NCBI RefSeq assembly: GCF_027580225.2
Contig: NC_073361.2
Coordinates: forward strand, 27,545,001 to 27,609,000
Direction of reading: 5' to 3'
Length of the DNA: 64,000 bases
Source: Misgurnus anguillicaudatus
Taxonomy: Eukaryota; Chordata; Actinopteri; Cypriniformes; Cobitidae
The position numbers were made by a program, and so were the translations under genes. Shown one piece after another: positions 36,871-49,621 of the stretch. Positions within the stretch are counted from its first letter, which is position 1, and the number at the start of each line of letters is the position of its first letter. The notes below the pieces were generated by a model, which saw only the letters and a list, made by a program, of their open reading frames with translations, searched no databases and was not told where the DNA came from.

Positions 36871-37400
36871 GTGAGTTTTATGGTTTAACCTAAGGCAGGT
36901 CTACTTACCTTATAAATGAAGGGATGTCGGCTAAATTCTCTCTTGCCGAAAAACTTGGATCCCAGTAAGTGACGCATTTTGAAAATGTATAAATATTGCA
37001 TTACAGAATCATTTTTTTAACCAAGTAACATAGCCTATTTGAAGGAAAGTTAGAATTAGTTTCCAAGCTAAACGTTTCACAAAAAAGGTTTTTGAGTTTA
37101 AATGGTAAATAGTTTGATATACAGATAGTTAACTTAATCAAACCTTGTGGTACAACCCTATGAATCCATTAAAAAAGGCCTGGAAGGCAGCTGGTTAACT
37201 AATGCAATGACATTTAATACAAAGACAATTCTTTGGGGTGCTGTGTCCAGACTGGTTTATTTTCATATTTGTGAAGTCTCACAGATGTGAATTTTATAGA
37301 CTTACTTCAATAATATTGAGAGATATACTGATGCTGATTATTAACGTTCCCGTTAAGCTCATTAGTAAAGCATTGCATTAGCAGCACAAACTTAATGGGT

Positions 37401-37660
37401 TAAAGGCAAACACCACAGTTTTCAATATTTTACTATGTTCTTACCTCAACTTAGACAAATTAATACATACATATCTTTTTTCAATGCGTGCACTTAATCT
37501 TTGTACAGCGCGCCGTGAATGTGTTAGCATTTAGCCTAGCCCCATTCATTCCTTAGGATCCAAACAGGGATGAATTTAGAAGTCACCAAACATTTTCCCT
37601 ATTTAAAGACTGTTACATGAGTAGTTACACCAGTAAGTATGGTGGCACAAAATAAAACGT
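37401..37660. mobile_element. Left half of the TTAAAGGAAAACACCAC MITE
   Basis: Matches the left arm of 2410-2846 (TCAATATTTTACTATGTTC, TTAGCCTAGCCCCATTCATT); the right arm is missing. Confidence 0.7.
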
Positions 37661-37699
37661 AAAATCATGTCTTGACTACTCCCCCTCTCGCTCAAACTT

Positions 37700-39700
37700 C
37701 TGTAAATATTAATGCGCCCGCATGTGATGCGTAATGACGCGATTCCAAAGATGGCGAACTATTGGCTTCAAAAAAGGGTGATGTCATGGACACTACGTCC
37801 ATATTTTTTACAGTCTTGGTTTGAACCCAGGGAGCACATATGTTAATAAAAATATATACCTTGTACCAATGTTCGATTTATGGCAAAGATTACTGACAAA
37901 GCAAGATGAGATTCTGGATCAACATTTTTTGTAGGTCCTGAATCAACATTTTAATCAAAGAAAACCCAAATTACCTAAAAAACTCAAACCAACCATTTTT
38001 TACCCTTTAAATTAGTGTGAAATGATGGTTTGAGTAGATTTTTTTAAAGCCCAAACCGAATCTTAAATCTAAAATTAACAATCTGTAAATTACTCCAGAA
38101 AACAACTTAAGGCGCACTTGAGAGTTTCCATTTATTTCCATTTATAACAGAATTTTTTGGATTCATTTATTGGGAAATTGGGACAAATTATGGACAGTAT
38201 GTCTTTATATGGCAGCGCAGCATGCAAATTTTGAATTAATGTAGTATTTTAATTTGAATAAAAACCAGGGGACCCCCCTAATTTATACATTGAGGGTCCC
38301 TAAATGCTTATTGGAGATCTATAAGCGACCACTGCCTTGTAGTGCATTGTAAGTCACTTTGGATTAAAGCATCTACCATATGGATAGACGTAGTGTTTTA
38401 ATAGCAGTGTATATTTCTATGGACATTTTGAAAGTGATGCCATGTGAGCTTGCTTGAGATTACACATGATAAAAATCAGAGACAGAACCCAATCGTGTTA
38501 TTCGCAACAATCTTTCTGAGATGGAGTTTCTAATTAAAAAAAGTCTGTTTCTTTGTCATATTTAATTATTATGCTGTATCTCAGAAGCCTCATAAAGATG
38601 TGTCATTTTGATTAGATAAAGAAATAAAACTTCAAACTACTGCCTCCATTTTTTACACTCTGATTAAGTGGAAAACAGTAGGAAATGATCTGGGCTTGAT
38701 TACAGTCATGAACACACAGCATCTGATTAGTAGAAATCTGTCCACCGTCTATAAAGCCCTCATTGAACCTCTGTTAGCATCCAAATGAGAAACAGATCAT
38801 GGGATGGAGACATCAGAGCAACATGACTAGAAATGATTTCAGATTCTATATTTCTCTTCAGTTTCATAGTTTATTTAGTTGCTGCAAGTGTCACTTTCAT
38901 TTTTGTACAATTGACGTGGACCCTGACATGCAGCCCTTACACCTTGTTTAACAAACTCCAGCATGGAAGTATCTGACTGCTGTTTGTTGATTCAGTAATT
39001 GACAGCTGCAGGCATCTAAAATGGTTTTCTTTAAGAAATTTCATTACCTCCAGCAGAAACACTGTGAAGAGCAATCTGTGTTATCAGCAGGGATATGGGA
39101 AAAACCTACTGGGATAAAGAGGAGATGGGAGAGAGAGAGCACAGTGTAAATTAAGTCTTTTATCAAACATTGAGCGTTATTGTTTTTTGTTTTGTACTCA
39201 CAGTATGTGTGAAATCCCAGCTAAAAGTCATTTATCTTTGATTTACTGTGAAATTTATTGGATTTCACAGACAGGGTCACATATATTTACTTATAATGTT
39301 CCCATAATGAACTACTTGGAGTGCCCAGGCCACCATGTGGCTGAACAAGACTATTGCCACACAGTTGGCAACTTGTTTTTATTGGCTCCCTCGATAGTTT
39401 ATTCTGGCCAATGACAGCATTTATATTTTGTATAATGACCCCTCAATGGTACAATTGACTGTTGTAAAGCAACCTCATAATCTTTTGTATCTTGTATTGG
39501 TTTTCTTCTTTGTACATAAGATTACTAAAATGAAAATTATTCTTCTGCATTTATTTGTAGCTGTTTAATAAGCTGGATAATGAGCAGTCATTGCTCATAA
39601 TGGCAAAATGAACCCCTTCTGGGTGATGCAAGCACAAATCACCCTTTTGGAGATTGTTTTGCAATAAAGACCAGCCGATTTTACTGTACATTATCTCAAC
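37700..39700. other. Intergenic DNA, mostly unassigned
   Basis: Holds a SINE tail at 38334-38395 (AAGTCACTTTGGATTAAAGC) and a GGGTCAC-type repeat end at 39195-39285. I see no supported gene in the rest. Confidence 0.45.
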
Positions 39701-39709
39701 TAAACCAAC

Positions 39710-40075
39710 GCAATCTCATGGCAATTCGTACATATTTTATGACGTGGCTAATTCGTACAACCACACTTGTATGTTTGTGTACGATTTGCATTCGCTCCTC
39801 CTAATTCATACAAATTAGCCAACTTATAAATAGGGATGCCTAATGAAGTATACTGTACTGTGTATAATAATTATGTATGTATATAAGTACACACACATTC
39901 ATGTATAAAAATATATATATATATTTTATATTTATATATAATATAATTTATATATGAATATAAACATGTTTATACACATGCAAATATTTCTTAAATATAT
40001 ACATACACGTGTATTTATACATAATTATAATATACAGTACACCCACACATATTATGTAAACAAAAACTTTTATTC
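39710..40075. repeat. CTCATGGCAATTCGTAC repeat followed by AT/ATAC tracts
   Basis: 39712-39835 carries TTCGTACA-type palindromic sequence related to 44640-44870. 39860-40050 is a (TA)n- and ATAC-rich tract of simple sequence. Confidence 0.5.
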
Positions 40076-40079
40076 TTCT

Positions 40080-41040
40080 AAGTTCTAAAGCAGGACATTA
40101 GAAAAAATTTACAATTTAATAACCAAAAAAGAGCTGACAGAATCATTTGTATTTTATACAAACTATTAAACATGTTCTTCAGAGAATACAAAATCTGTAA
40201 CTAGTATATTGTAAACTTTGAGCTTATGTCCGGTTGTATATACCCAAGGCAAAAAAGCGTTACTTTTCCATGTGGGTCCATGTGGGACTTTGGCCTGTAT
40301 TCTTAATTCATTCAAATGCTGCGTTTGGCCAAGGAAGTGGGTATGAATCAGCGACCTTGTAGATATTTGGGAGGTCAGAGCTTTAAGGCACAGATATAGA
40401 GATTTGAAACCTCTGTTAAGGCCCATGGTCAGTATGAATGTGCTGTATAGAAACACTGCTTGACTGCTATTAGCTAGATACCAGATGAGGCCATTTTTTG
40501 GGTTCAAGAGGTTTAGCTTTGCTTCTGGCCAAAGTCATGGGTCACATTACTGGGAAGGAAGGAGGGTGATGGGGGTCAAGGGCTATTTTGTTTAGAAAGA
40601 CCATTAGCATACAGCTTGCTGTATTCTGTATGGTATACACATTGTAGGATTCATACTGTTTTATTAAATAAAATATGTTGAAACAGCACGCAGAATGAAA
40701 CGATTGGCATTTTTTTATAAAAATGCAAAATAATATTATCGAGTATATCACTTGCTTTAGCGAAAAAAACAGCCTTTAGTGCACACAAATTCAATTTGCA
40801 TGTGCTTTCAGAGCGTGATGTAGCAGTACATTTGATTGCCGTGTGTATGGCTTGTAAATATCAACGTCATATTAATTTTTAATACTTTAGCCAATCGCGC
40901 ACTTTGCAATTTCTGTGTCACGAGTGGAGGATGTGCACAGGCCGGCCACGCTTTTTCTGATGTCATATTTTCTTAAGCATAACTTCTTATGATGAAAGTT
41001 TGCATTTTCTGAATTACGGTAGTACATTTATTTTTGCTTC
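40080..41040. other. Intergenic DNA without recognised gene
   Basis: One open minus-strand frame of 113 codons (40166-40507) has no family-like motif and no splice context; I take it as chance. Confidence 0.4.
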
Positions 41041-41052
41041 ATGTACGGTACT

Positions 41053-42104
41053 GGGCCGGGTTTCCCAACAGCATCGTAAGGCTAAGTTGATCGTAAAAAC
41101 GATCGTACGAATCATCTTAAAATTACGGGCCGTTTCCCAAAAGCTTCGTAGCTTAAGTAGCACTTGAAAATCATTGTAGATCAACGAGTGCTCTGGAGTA
41201 ATCGTTCATTCATAAGTGCATCGTAAGACAACAGAGTTACAAGGTCACCTGCAGGACAACCAGCAAATTGCACTCCTGCAATGACGATAATGTAATGTTT
41301 TAAATGTATATTTATTTATTGGGTTCTTCTTTGTTTATTTGTTTAAATTACTTTAATATAATATATTTAAATTAAAATGAGAAATTTAAATTATTAAACA
41401 TAAATTAATAAAGAAGGAAAACATATTTGGTAAATTTTGGTAAAAGTTGGTACTAGCAAATGGATAAATGGTTCCTACAAATGGCTTCTATAATTAATCT
41501 ACAGTAAAAATAATTGTTTTGAAGTGAAATGGCATCTGATTAAGGAAACAAAATAAATATGTACGGTACAATGCAATAATCCCTAATAATAAATAAACAG
41601 ATAATAAAAACAAATAATAATAATCTAAACTATTACATAAAATGCAGAAGGCATTTCGCAGTGGGACGAGTCATAACTACATACGGAAAATAAAATTTCA
41701 TTATGCACAAATTATTAAAACATTTAAATAATTTTAAACAAATAATTCTTTAACTACTAAATTTTATAATATTTAGTCATTAAACAATAATGAAAAATAT
41801 TATAAAAAAACATTAGTGCACATCAGCTGAAGATCATTAGCCTAAACAAGCTTCTGCTACAAATTCGAGTCATTCTATAGGTGACATTTCAGCACTTGAC
41901 AAACGGATAGCGACTCGTAAGTAGCACTTAAAACCCAGCTGCGAGGGATCGTTTAACATGCATCTTTGGGAAACGCACGTAAATGATTTTCAAGTGCAAC
42001 TTAAGTTAGGAAGCTTTTAGGAAACAGCCCGTAATTCTTAGATGATTCGTACGATCGTTTTTACGATCTACTTAGCCTTACGATGCTTTTGGGAAACCCG
42101 GCCC
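41053..42104. mobile_element. 1.05-kb inverted-repeat element with GGGCCGGGTTTCCC ends
   Basis: Ends GGGCCGGGTTTCCCAACAGC and GCTTTTGGGAAACCCGGCCC. Sub-terminal arms include ACGATCGTACGAATCATCT and CACTTGAAAATCATT in both directions. The interior is AT-rich and non-coding. No clear target duplication. Confidence 0.8.
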
Positions 42105-42243
42105 AGTTTAGTACTGTTTACTTGAATGCTTCCATTTTAAATCATATAGACCTTTCGGTATGTGTAATTACACCAACATTAACCTCAATCATATGATATC
42201 AATATGTTGTAGGAGGGAGCTAGAACAATATAAGACTTTGGCT

Positions 42244-42716
42244 GCAACCCAGTAATACGAAATGACTTACCTATAGTCAATACAATTTTGACGTGACTGT
42301 ATCACGCATTTCTGTTTACGTGTCCCTGTCACGTATTGGTTACTCAACTGTTTTGTCCTATTTTCTTACAAATGTCGCTTCGGTTTAGGGTTAGATTTAC
42401 ATAAAATGACATCCTTACCCAAACCCAACTCTAACCCTAACGCCAGGTGACAATGGTTTAAAAATGAGAAAATAAAAAAAAATTAATCAGAAAAAATAGT
42501 TTAAACCAATACTTAAAGTGACATCCTAACGCAGACACCAAATCCAACGCGCAAACCGAAGCGACAATGCTTTGAAAATTGGAAAAAACAGTCGAGTAAC
42601 CAATACGTGACAGGGACACGTAAACAGAAATGTATGATACGGTCACGTATAAACGCGGAAAAACGTTTAAAAAATTTACGTGACTATAGGTGCATCATTT
42701 CGTGATACAGGGTTGC
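42244..42716. mobile_element. Palindromic element with GCAACCC ends
   Basis: Arms share TTTCTGTTTACGTGTCCCTG and GTCACGTATTGGTTACTC in inverse orientation. About 470 bp, no coding. Confidence 0.75.
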
Positions 42717-43490
42717 ACTTTCGCAAACACATTTTTGAAAGATCCTAAAAATTGTCTGTTATTGTTATCGGCAAATTCATAGTTTATTTTTATTGCCAAT
42801 ATCGCACATCCCTACTGTGTTTTTGTTGTTTGCAACATCTTTTGCTGAAATGTGTTACTGATCTTGGTATTTCATGCACATTTTTGCGATATGCACTGGA
42901 TGCATTCCTGGCTGCACAAATAGTATTACTGTATGGTAGCATGCTATTCTTAGAGTATAGCCATTTATACCCATCCTAAAAACGGCATTATTTAACAAGC
43001 AGGCCAAAAATAACATCTTTTCAGATGTTATATCTAAAACAAAAACATTAACAGATTTAACTAACACATGCAACACAAGACTGATGAGGAATATAACAGA
43101 AAAGTTCAATTAAGTTTTATTCATGTTTGACATGCAGTGGCCTTAATGAAGACGAGTGTTTCCGCACAACTTCTTCCTCTCTGTGTTACAAAAGGCTAAT
43201 TGCTGGGGACGAGGCTTTAATTGCTGTAGTGCTTGACGAAACATTAGTTTTCCTGTTTAACTCGCAGCTATGAGTGCAAAATTAATAACAGTGCTTGTGA
43301 GAAGCAACGTAATTAGAGATGCATTATACTGTAACTAAGTTCTGGTGTCAGATTGTAATGCAAAATAGCTGTTTGTTTCTAGAGAGTTAAAATGCATGTT
43401 GATTTAAGTACATGAGACAAGTTTGTCGGCTTTAGCACCACATACATATGTTATCTGGTCTGCCATTGCTAACAAGAACATGGCCGCCTG

Positions 43491-43830
43491 GCAGTACCAC
43501 TTTAAGCATAGCTTAGCATAATCCATTGAATCTGATTAGACCATTAGCATCACGCTCAAAAATAACATTTATACATTTTTACTGTACAAATTTGTTGAAA
43601 GTGACTTTCAATATTTTTCCTATTTAAAACTTGACTTTTCTGTAGTTACATTGTGTACTAAGACCGACGGAAAATGTAAATTTGCAATCCATCCAGCTGA
43701 TCTCCGGGTCTGGCGATACCACTTTTAGCATAGCTTAGCATAATCCATTGAATCTGATTAGACCATTAGCATCGCGCTCAAAAATAACATTTATACATTT
43801 TTACTGTACAAATTTGTTGAAAGTGACATG
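43491..43830. repeat. Direct duplication of an AGCATAGCTTAGCATAAT arm
   Basis: 43491-43606 and 43713-43830 are nearly identical (CCATTGAATCTGATTAGACC, TTGTTGAAAGTGAC), 222 bp apart. Both derive from the arm of the element seen in full at 4679-5368. Confidence 0.75.
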
Positions 43831-43842
43831 CTTTGATTACTC

Positions 43843-44011
43843 GAAATGTGACCTCTGCATTTAACCTATCCTAGTTGGTAGTGAACATGCACTACAAGTT
43901 GTAAACACACACACACCCGGAGCAGTGGGCAGCTATCCCAATAAGGGTGAGACTCGAACCGGCAACTCTCGGGTTACAAGCCTGACTCTCTAACCACCAG
44001 GCTACAACTAG
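43843..44011 (-). mobile_element. tRNA-derived SINE
   Basis: Minus strand: A-box-like TAGCCTGGTGGTTAGAGAG, near-perfect B box GGTTCGAGTCTC, then a body with GCCCACTGCTCCGGGTGTG and TAAATGCAGAGGTCACA. This layout is that of common fish SINEs. Confidence 0.75.
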
Positions 44012-44019
44012 ATATTTGT

Positions 44020-44930
44020 AAGATATTTAAATGCAACATTAAACTCAACATCAGATGAGATGTGGAGGTGTCTAAGAGGACCGAGGTGGGCCGGATAGAT
44101 TCATAGATCACAGACTCTGCAGGAGACCCATAATGCACTTTGTGCCCATTACCAGCATGTAAACCGGCTAGATTGTCCACTTGAACTTGACACACGGCTT
44201 TCAACAGTTCAATCATCCAAACCATCGTAAGCGACATCCGATGCCATGAGCTAAGTTAAGCGTATCAGAAGCAGTATTATACCGGTTTGTCTTGGCTTTT
44301 GTGAAGTGATAGAGTTTCTTAAATGTGTACGTTGTTTATCAGCAGGTAACCAGAGCCGATCATTTGAATGAAGTGTAAAGCATCCTCTGAATAAGACACA
44401 GGAGATTCGTAAACATTTATGAGCTCAAATGAAGATTGGTGTATTCCTTTACCTTTGACCTTTGCTTTGTCATTACGCATGATTTAAACAGCCATTCAAA
44501 GTACAGATGGCTGTGATACGCTGGTACTCTAGAAATGATGACTCGATAAGATATACAATCTTTCGAGATCTTTACACTAGATAGGAATGTTTACTGCTCA
44601 CAGTTTGCTCATTCATATAAAGCTCGCTATAACCTGATCTTACATGAATTTGTACGTATTTTACGTACGTTGCTAATTTGAAATGGATTCGTACAAAACG
44701 AATCAAACAAAACATATGATTATAACAAAAAAAAACAATAAGGACCAAGCTCCGCCCCTAAACCCAACATCACTGGGGCAAAAGAAAATCATATAGAAAC
44801 ATAAGAATTTGATCGTATAATTTCATACGAACATGTAATACAATTGCCATGAGATTGTGTTGGTTGATTTTGTAGGAGAAATTTAAACCGAAAAGACACA
44901 GAAAGAGACAGACTTTAAGAATATACAGAG
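44020..44930. other. Intergenic DNA with one TTCGTACAAA repeat
   Basis: 44640-44870 has ATTTGTACGTATTTTACGTA and GGATTCGTACAAAACG, related to the repeat at 39712-39835. No gene seen. Confidence 0.4.
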
Positions 44931-44933
44931 CTT

Positions 44934-47900
44934 TAAAGGTGAATGTAAAACTGTATTTACGTAGGCATAGATGTGATAAGAGTTCTGTACATGGTAATGA
45001 CATATCGTTGAGGCTCAGACACGATTGTTTCCTCCTTCTAATGTAAACCTAGTGCATGCAAAAGATTGCTGGAAAACAGGCCAATCTCAACATAACACCA
45101 ACTGTGACGTTACAGTCCAGATATACGCCCCAGCATTAAATAACACATTAAATTAATTACAATGTAGTTACAGTGCTAAAAACAAAGTTGTGACTGCCAT
45201 GTTAGTGTTATTGCTAGTTAATGCTATATGCTAACATTTATGCTAAAGTTCTACTATTGACATTGACATTTTTTAAGCGAAATAAACTTTCCACTTAGAT
45301 ACGTCCATTAACAATCTTCAAACAATTGATTATTACTCAATTTCCAATTCTTCATCTGATACAGCCTCAAACATAAGGTATTTTTGCACACTAGCAGAGC
45401 TTCTGAAGGATCTGCTCTGTGAAACAGCCAATCAGAGCAGAGCTCAACATTATTATTCATGACCCTTTCAAATAAGGTAATAATAGACCATTAGACCATG
45501 TTGTTAATGGACATGTAAAACGGTTTCTGGATCATTTTTGCCCTTTACTCTTTCCCCGCTATTGACGAGTTAAACTTTTACTATAAAAAGAAGAAGCCAA
45601 AATCTCCCAAAAATGTCTGCCGAAATTATTTGCCAGAGTCTGTGCAGTCAGTAGAGTAGTCAGTTTTTCATACACTTTTCTGGAAACCCTGTGAGAATGT
45701 CAAAGTCGTCTTTGATTGGTTGAAATAAACCGGATTTCCAGGAGACGGGAGTGTCGCGATTAGTTTCGGTTCCTGGAAAACAAAGCTCTGACGTTCCATT
45801 GAGGAAGAGAATCAGTCGTGTTTACGTGGATAATAATGACCAGTTATTATGATCAGCTAAACATTGGATTCTTAAAAATATGCAGAGTTCGCGGCATAGA
45901 CTCTCTAAAAGACGTCCAAGAGTTTTGCTTGAGGCAGTTAGTTCGGTTCTCCTGAATTGCTTGTATGTGTTAAAAACTGGAGAGATATGCTTTAAACAGA
46001 TGTTTAACGGGAGCGTCTCATTGGTGTGGCTGTTGATGAAGTGCACAATGTTGTTCTATTGTGAGTAATGTTGTTTATTTAGATGCTATTCGGTTGCGGC
46101 TGGTTATTTCAATAACTGACTTGTTGCCAGCCGGCTCGTTTTGTGGGGAGTCCGAAACGTGACTGTAGACGAAACAAACTGTGATTGGTTGTTTGACATG
46201 TCGGTCAAACAGCTCGTGGGCGGGCTTTGTCAAGAAAAAGCAACGTAAAACACCAGACCTTCAGTATTGAAAGGTCTGGCTACGCGAGACTAGTGCAGTA
46301 GTTATTGGCAGGTGGAGCCGTGGTATCAAGGTCACCCCATATTTTTGTTTGACTCAATCATAGACTTGCAAATCATGTCATCAAACACCTTTTTAATTGG
46401 GTAGGCTACATCAGTTCGAATAAACCACAATTTATTTAAATTGTAATTTGATATTTTTGGCTCATGTCCCATTAATTTCCATGGTTATGACAGCTATACT
46501 GCACCCAGCCACATTTAAAATGTTTTGCCTTTACTTCTCAGGACATGTGTGGCACCTTATCTGGGAGAAACATTTGAGATAGCCTATTAGAGAGAGATCA
46601 CACTTGTGATTTCTTTTCTACAGGTTTATTCACAACACAGTCACCTTCCCAAACAAACATAAACCTTCATTAAAGCTCTGGGGTGCCAACCAGAGACAAC
46701 ACACTACATGTCAAGTACTTGGACATCTAACATGGTGCAAAACCTTCAAATGCACTTTTTTAACCTGTAAATGCTGTGTTTGGTTGCCATGGAAACCTGT
46801 GAGCCTGGAGTACGGTGTGGAGTTTTGTGGATGTGGACTATGGTCTATTCAGAATAAGATAAGCTAAGCTTTTATTCTGCTACACCTACTCAGGGACACT
46901 GAAGTTATTCTGCCGTAAATGTCCTTGAGCTTTCTCTCGTTCTCTATAGCGTTCTCACAGAGTTTCGCTCTAGGCCGACCCTGGTTTTTATTTCACTTGT
47001 TGCATTGTTCAAATAAATCGCTCAGGTTTTATCTGGCAGTGAATGCATGCTTCTGTTGCGTTACGCAGCACAGCAGCAGTTTTGCAAAAACAACTCCACT
47101 GCTATTCAAATACTGTAGATATGTGACAGACATCTGCTGTTTGGTTTGTTTGCATTAAATACTACACGTTTTATTTATTGAGTGGTCACCGTTAAAAGGG
47201 TAGTTCACCCAAAAATAAAAATTTTGTCATAATTTACTTAACTTCATAGAAATCCAGATTTAGAAGGTGTCCAGTATCAGAATTTTTAAAAAGCAATTGA
47301 AGCACATATAAGATTTAGGTCTGAACTTACTATAACCATTATTTTTAGAGGATTATAAAAATATTTCCTATAGAATTATTTACATTTTTTAGATTATCAT
47401 TATCAAAAATGATCATTACCGCAACATAATTTTACATTAAATATTTGCATTTACAAACTCATGTTTCGGTAATGAGAACTTAAAAGTTGTCTAGGTACTG
47501 TGACAAACAAAATTTTAACTTTTATCTGGAAAAAAAAATAAGAACTGCTTACCTGGTAGCCATCTTGAGTGTCACAGTCAATTATGTCCCTTCCAACTAT
47601 TTTCTTTTTTAAATGTTAGTTCCTTGAGGGCTTAAACAATGATTGAAAATTGTTGTGGAGGATGAGAAAATTGGTCTTGGGACACATTTATATTCCTTAT
47701 TATTGTCTCTACATTTACCAATGATCACCAAATACCACATGTTTCTTTACAGTAAATGTTTATAGTATAACATGCACTGAAGCTTTTTATGTTTAGATTT
47801 TTTTATTATAAATATTTTTATGTCAAAGAACCCAAATCCAGTCATGGACACGTTGCGGTAATGAAAATGTTCCTCTTAAATGTGGAAAAAACAACAAAAT

Positions 47901-48547
47901 TTGTTTGTATGATGTCATTTGAAGTCATGTGCAAAACAGTACATGAAGAGATGTTTGTAACTGTATGCTTCTTATTTTGATACTCTTACTTGGCATTTAC
48001 TTTTTTTTATCAAAATGTTTTATGACACCTCATAACTCTAATTTCACAAGAATAGCGACTAGCATTAGGTTCTTTGTTCTCCTAAACAAAAAGGAAGACA
48101 AAAATACAGATTTTGATGAACAACTAATTGTTTGGAGATTGTTAATGGACGTTTTCCAGTGGTAAGTTTGAGATTTTTCATTATGGACTAGGAAAACATA
48201 ACTGTAACGTCAATAGTATAACTTCAGCCTAAATGCTAACATATAGCATTAGCTAGCATGTAGTGCTAACTCAGCAGTCACAACTTTGTTTTTAGCATTT
48301 TAACAATTTTGTAATTAATTTAATGTGTAATTTAATGTTGGGGGCATACATCTCTACTATGACATCACAGTCTGTGTTATGTTGAGATTGGTCTGTTTTC
48401 CAACCTTTTGCATGCACAAGGTTTACATAAAAATAAGGAAACAAACCCGTTAAAGGCTCACGATATGTCATTACCGTGTACAGAGCTCTTATTATTCATC
48501 TATGCCTACACGCAAGTACAGTTTTTTATTCTATGGCACTTTTAAAT
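44934..48547. mobile_element. 3.6-kb element with 340-bp inverted arms
   Basis: 44934-45266 and 48206-48547 are diverged inverse complements (TAGGCATAGATG, TAATGACATATCG, TTTTGCATGCAC/GTGCATGCAAAAG, AACAAAGTTGTGACTG). The 2.9 kb between them has no transposase-like frame. Superfamily not assigned. Confidence 0.7.
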
Positions 48548-48599
48548 CTTCTTTATTTTAAAGAGCTTGGTAGGACACCTTGTTTTGTGTTCATGCTTT

Positions 48600-49600
48600 A
48601 CCACAGTAACATAAAAATCAGATGGGATGAGATGATGGTAAGCAAATAATGAACTACTTTAATTACAGCAATGACATGCGATTCAGCAAGGGACGTCATC
48701 CATCCCTCATTTCCTTCTCTTTGTGACTTCACATATTAAAGGTGTTGGCAAATTTTCACAGGTGAGAAGAAACAGATATGTGTAAATCTATAAATAGTGC
48801 AAGGGTGCAAACAAACAGCTGGAGATGCGTGTGGTAGAGAGAGAGAGTGAGATGCAGAATCATCACTCCTAGATTTTAATCTCAACAGGGCTTTAAAGCA
48901 GGTGTTTCTAGGTTATCACACTGTACTTTGGTCTCTACTATCTCTGCAGGTGGCTTTTTTGGGGGGGGGGGGGGGGTTGATGAACAGGTGCACAAAAACA
49001 CAGCTGATCTGGAAGGGGTCCACAGACTCCACACTCATTTGGTTTGTGTTCTGGATCATGTTGCGACTGTACGTGTCATCTGTACACCAGCAATGTGCTT
49101 TGTTTTAATACAGTGTAAACTGATAAACATCACTGAAGAGCATCGTAGGATTGGACTGATAGGAATAATTATCACCGTGAGCCAGACGTTGTATCTGAAC
49201 ACCGTAAACAGGCTCGCTCCTTCACCTCTTCCTTTAGAGAACGTACACCAAGGCAACATCATTTTCGTTTAAATGCTCTCATCTGATTTGGATCCGACAC
49301 CTTCATGACACCGTATGGGAACATAGTGAAAACAGATCACAGCAATAAGACCCGAATATAAAGAAATATATTTTTGCAGTTGCCAAGGGACAAACATGGC
49401 CCCTCTTCATTTCCCAAGGCCACTCTCATATATTATTTTTTTCTTTCTTTTTGTAGTTCACTTGCTGTTTTGAGAAAAAACACTGAAATTGGATTTATCA
49501 GTATTGCATTTATAATGTTTTTACACTAAACATTTTTACCATGGTGACTATAATTTGCACCAAAATGCCATGGTTACCGTGGTTACATTTTATAGTACAA
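48600..49600. other. Intergenic DNA with a G17 tract
   Basis: A run of about 17 G residues lies at 48960-48976 beside TGGCTTTTTT; overlapping short frames there are artefacts. No gene recognised. Confidence 0.4.
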
Positions 49601-49621
49601 TGTGAGAGAAAATGGTTCCTA

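Noticed and set aside
40166..40507. 113-codon minus-strand frame
   Set aside because: No motif, no splice context and no repeat relation; the length is within chance in this amount of DNA.
43930..44011. A functional tRNA gene on the minus strand
   Set aside because: A and B boxes are present, but the sequence continues into a typical SINE body and the acceptor stem does not pair.
47789..48165. Frames inside the 3.6-kb inverted-repeat element as a possible transposase
   Set aside because: No DDE or helix-turn-helix motif and low complexity; not supportable.
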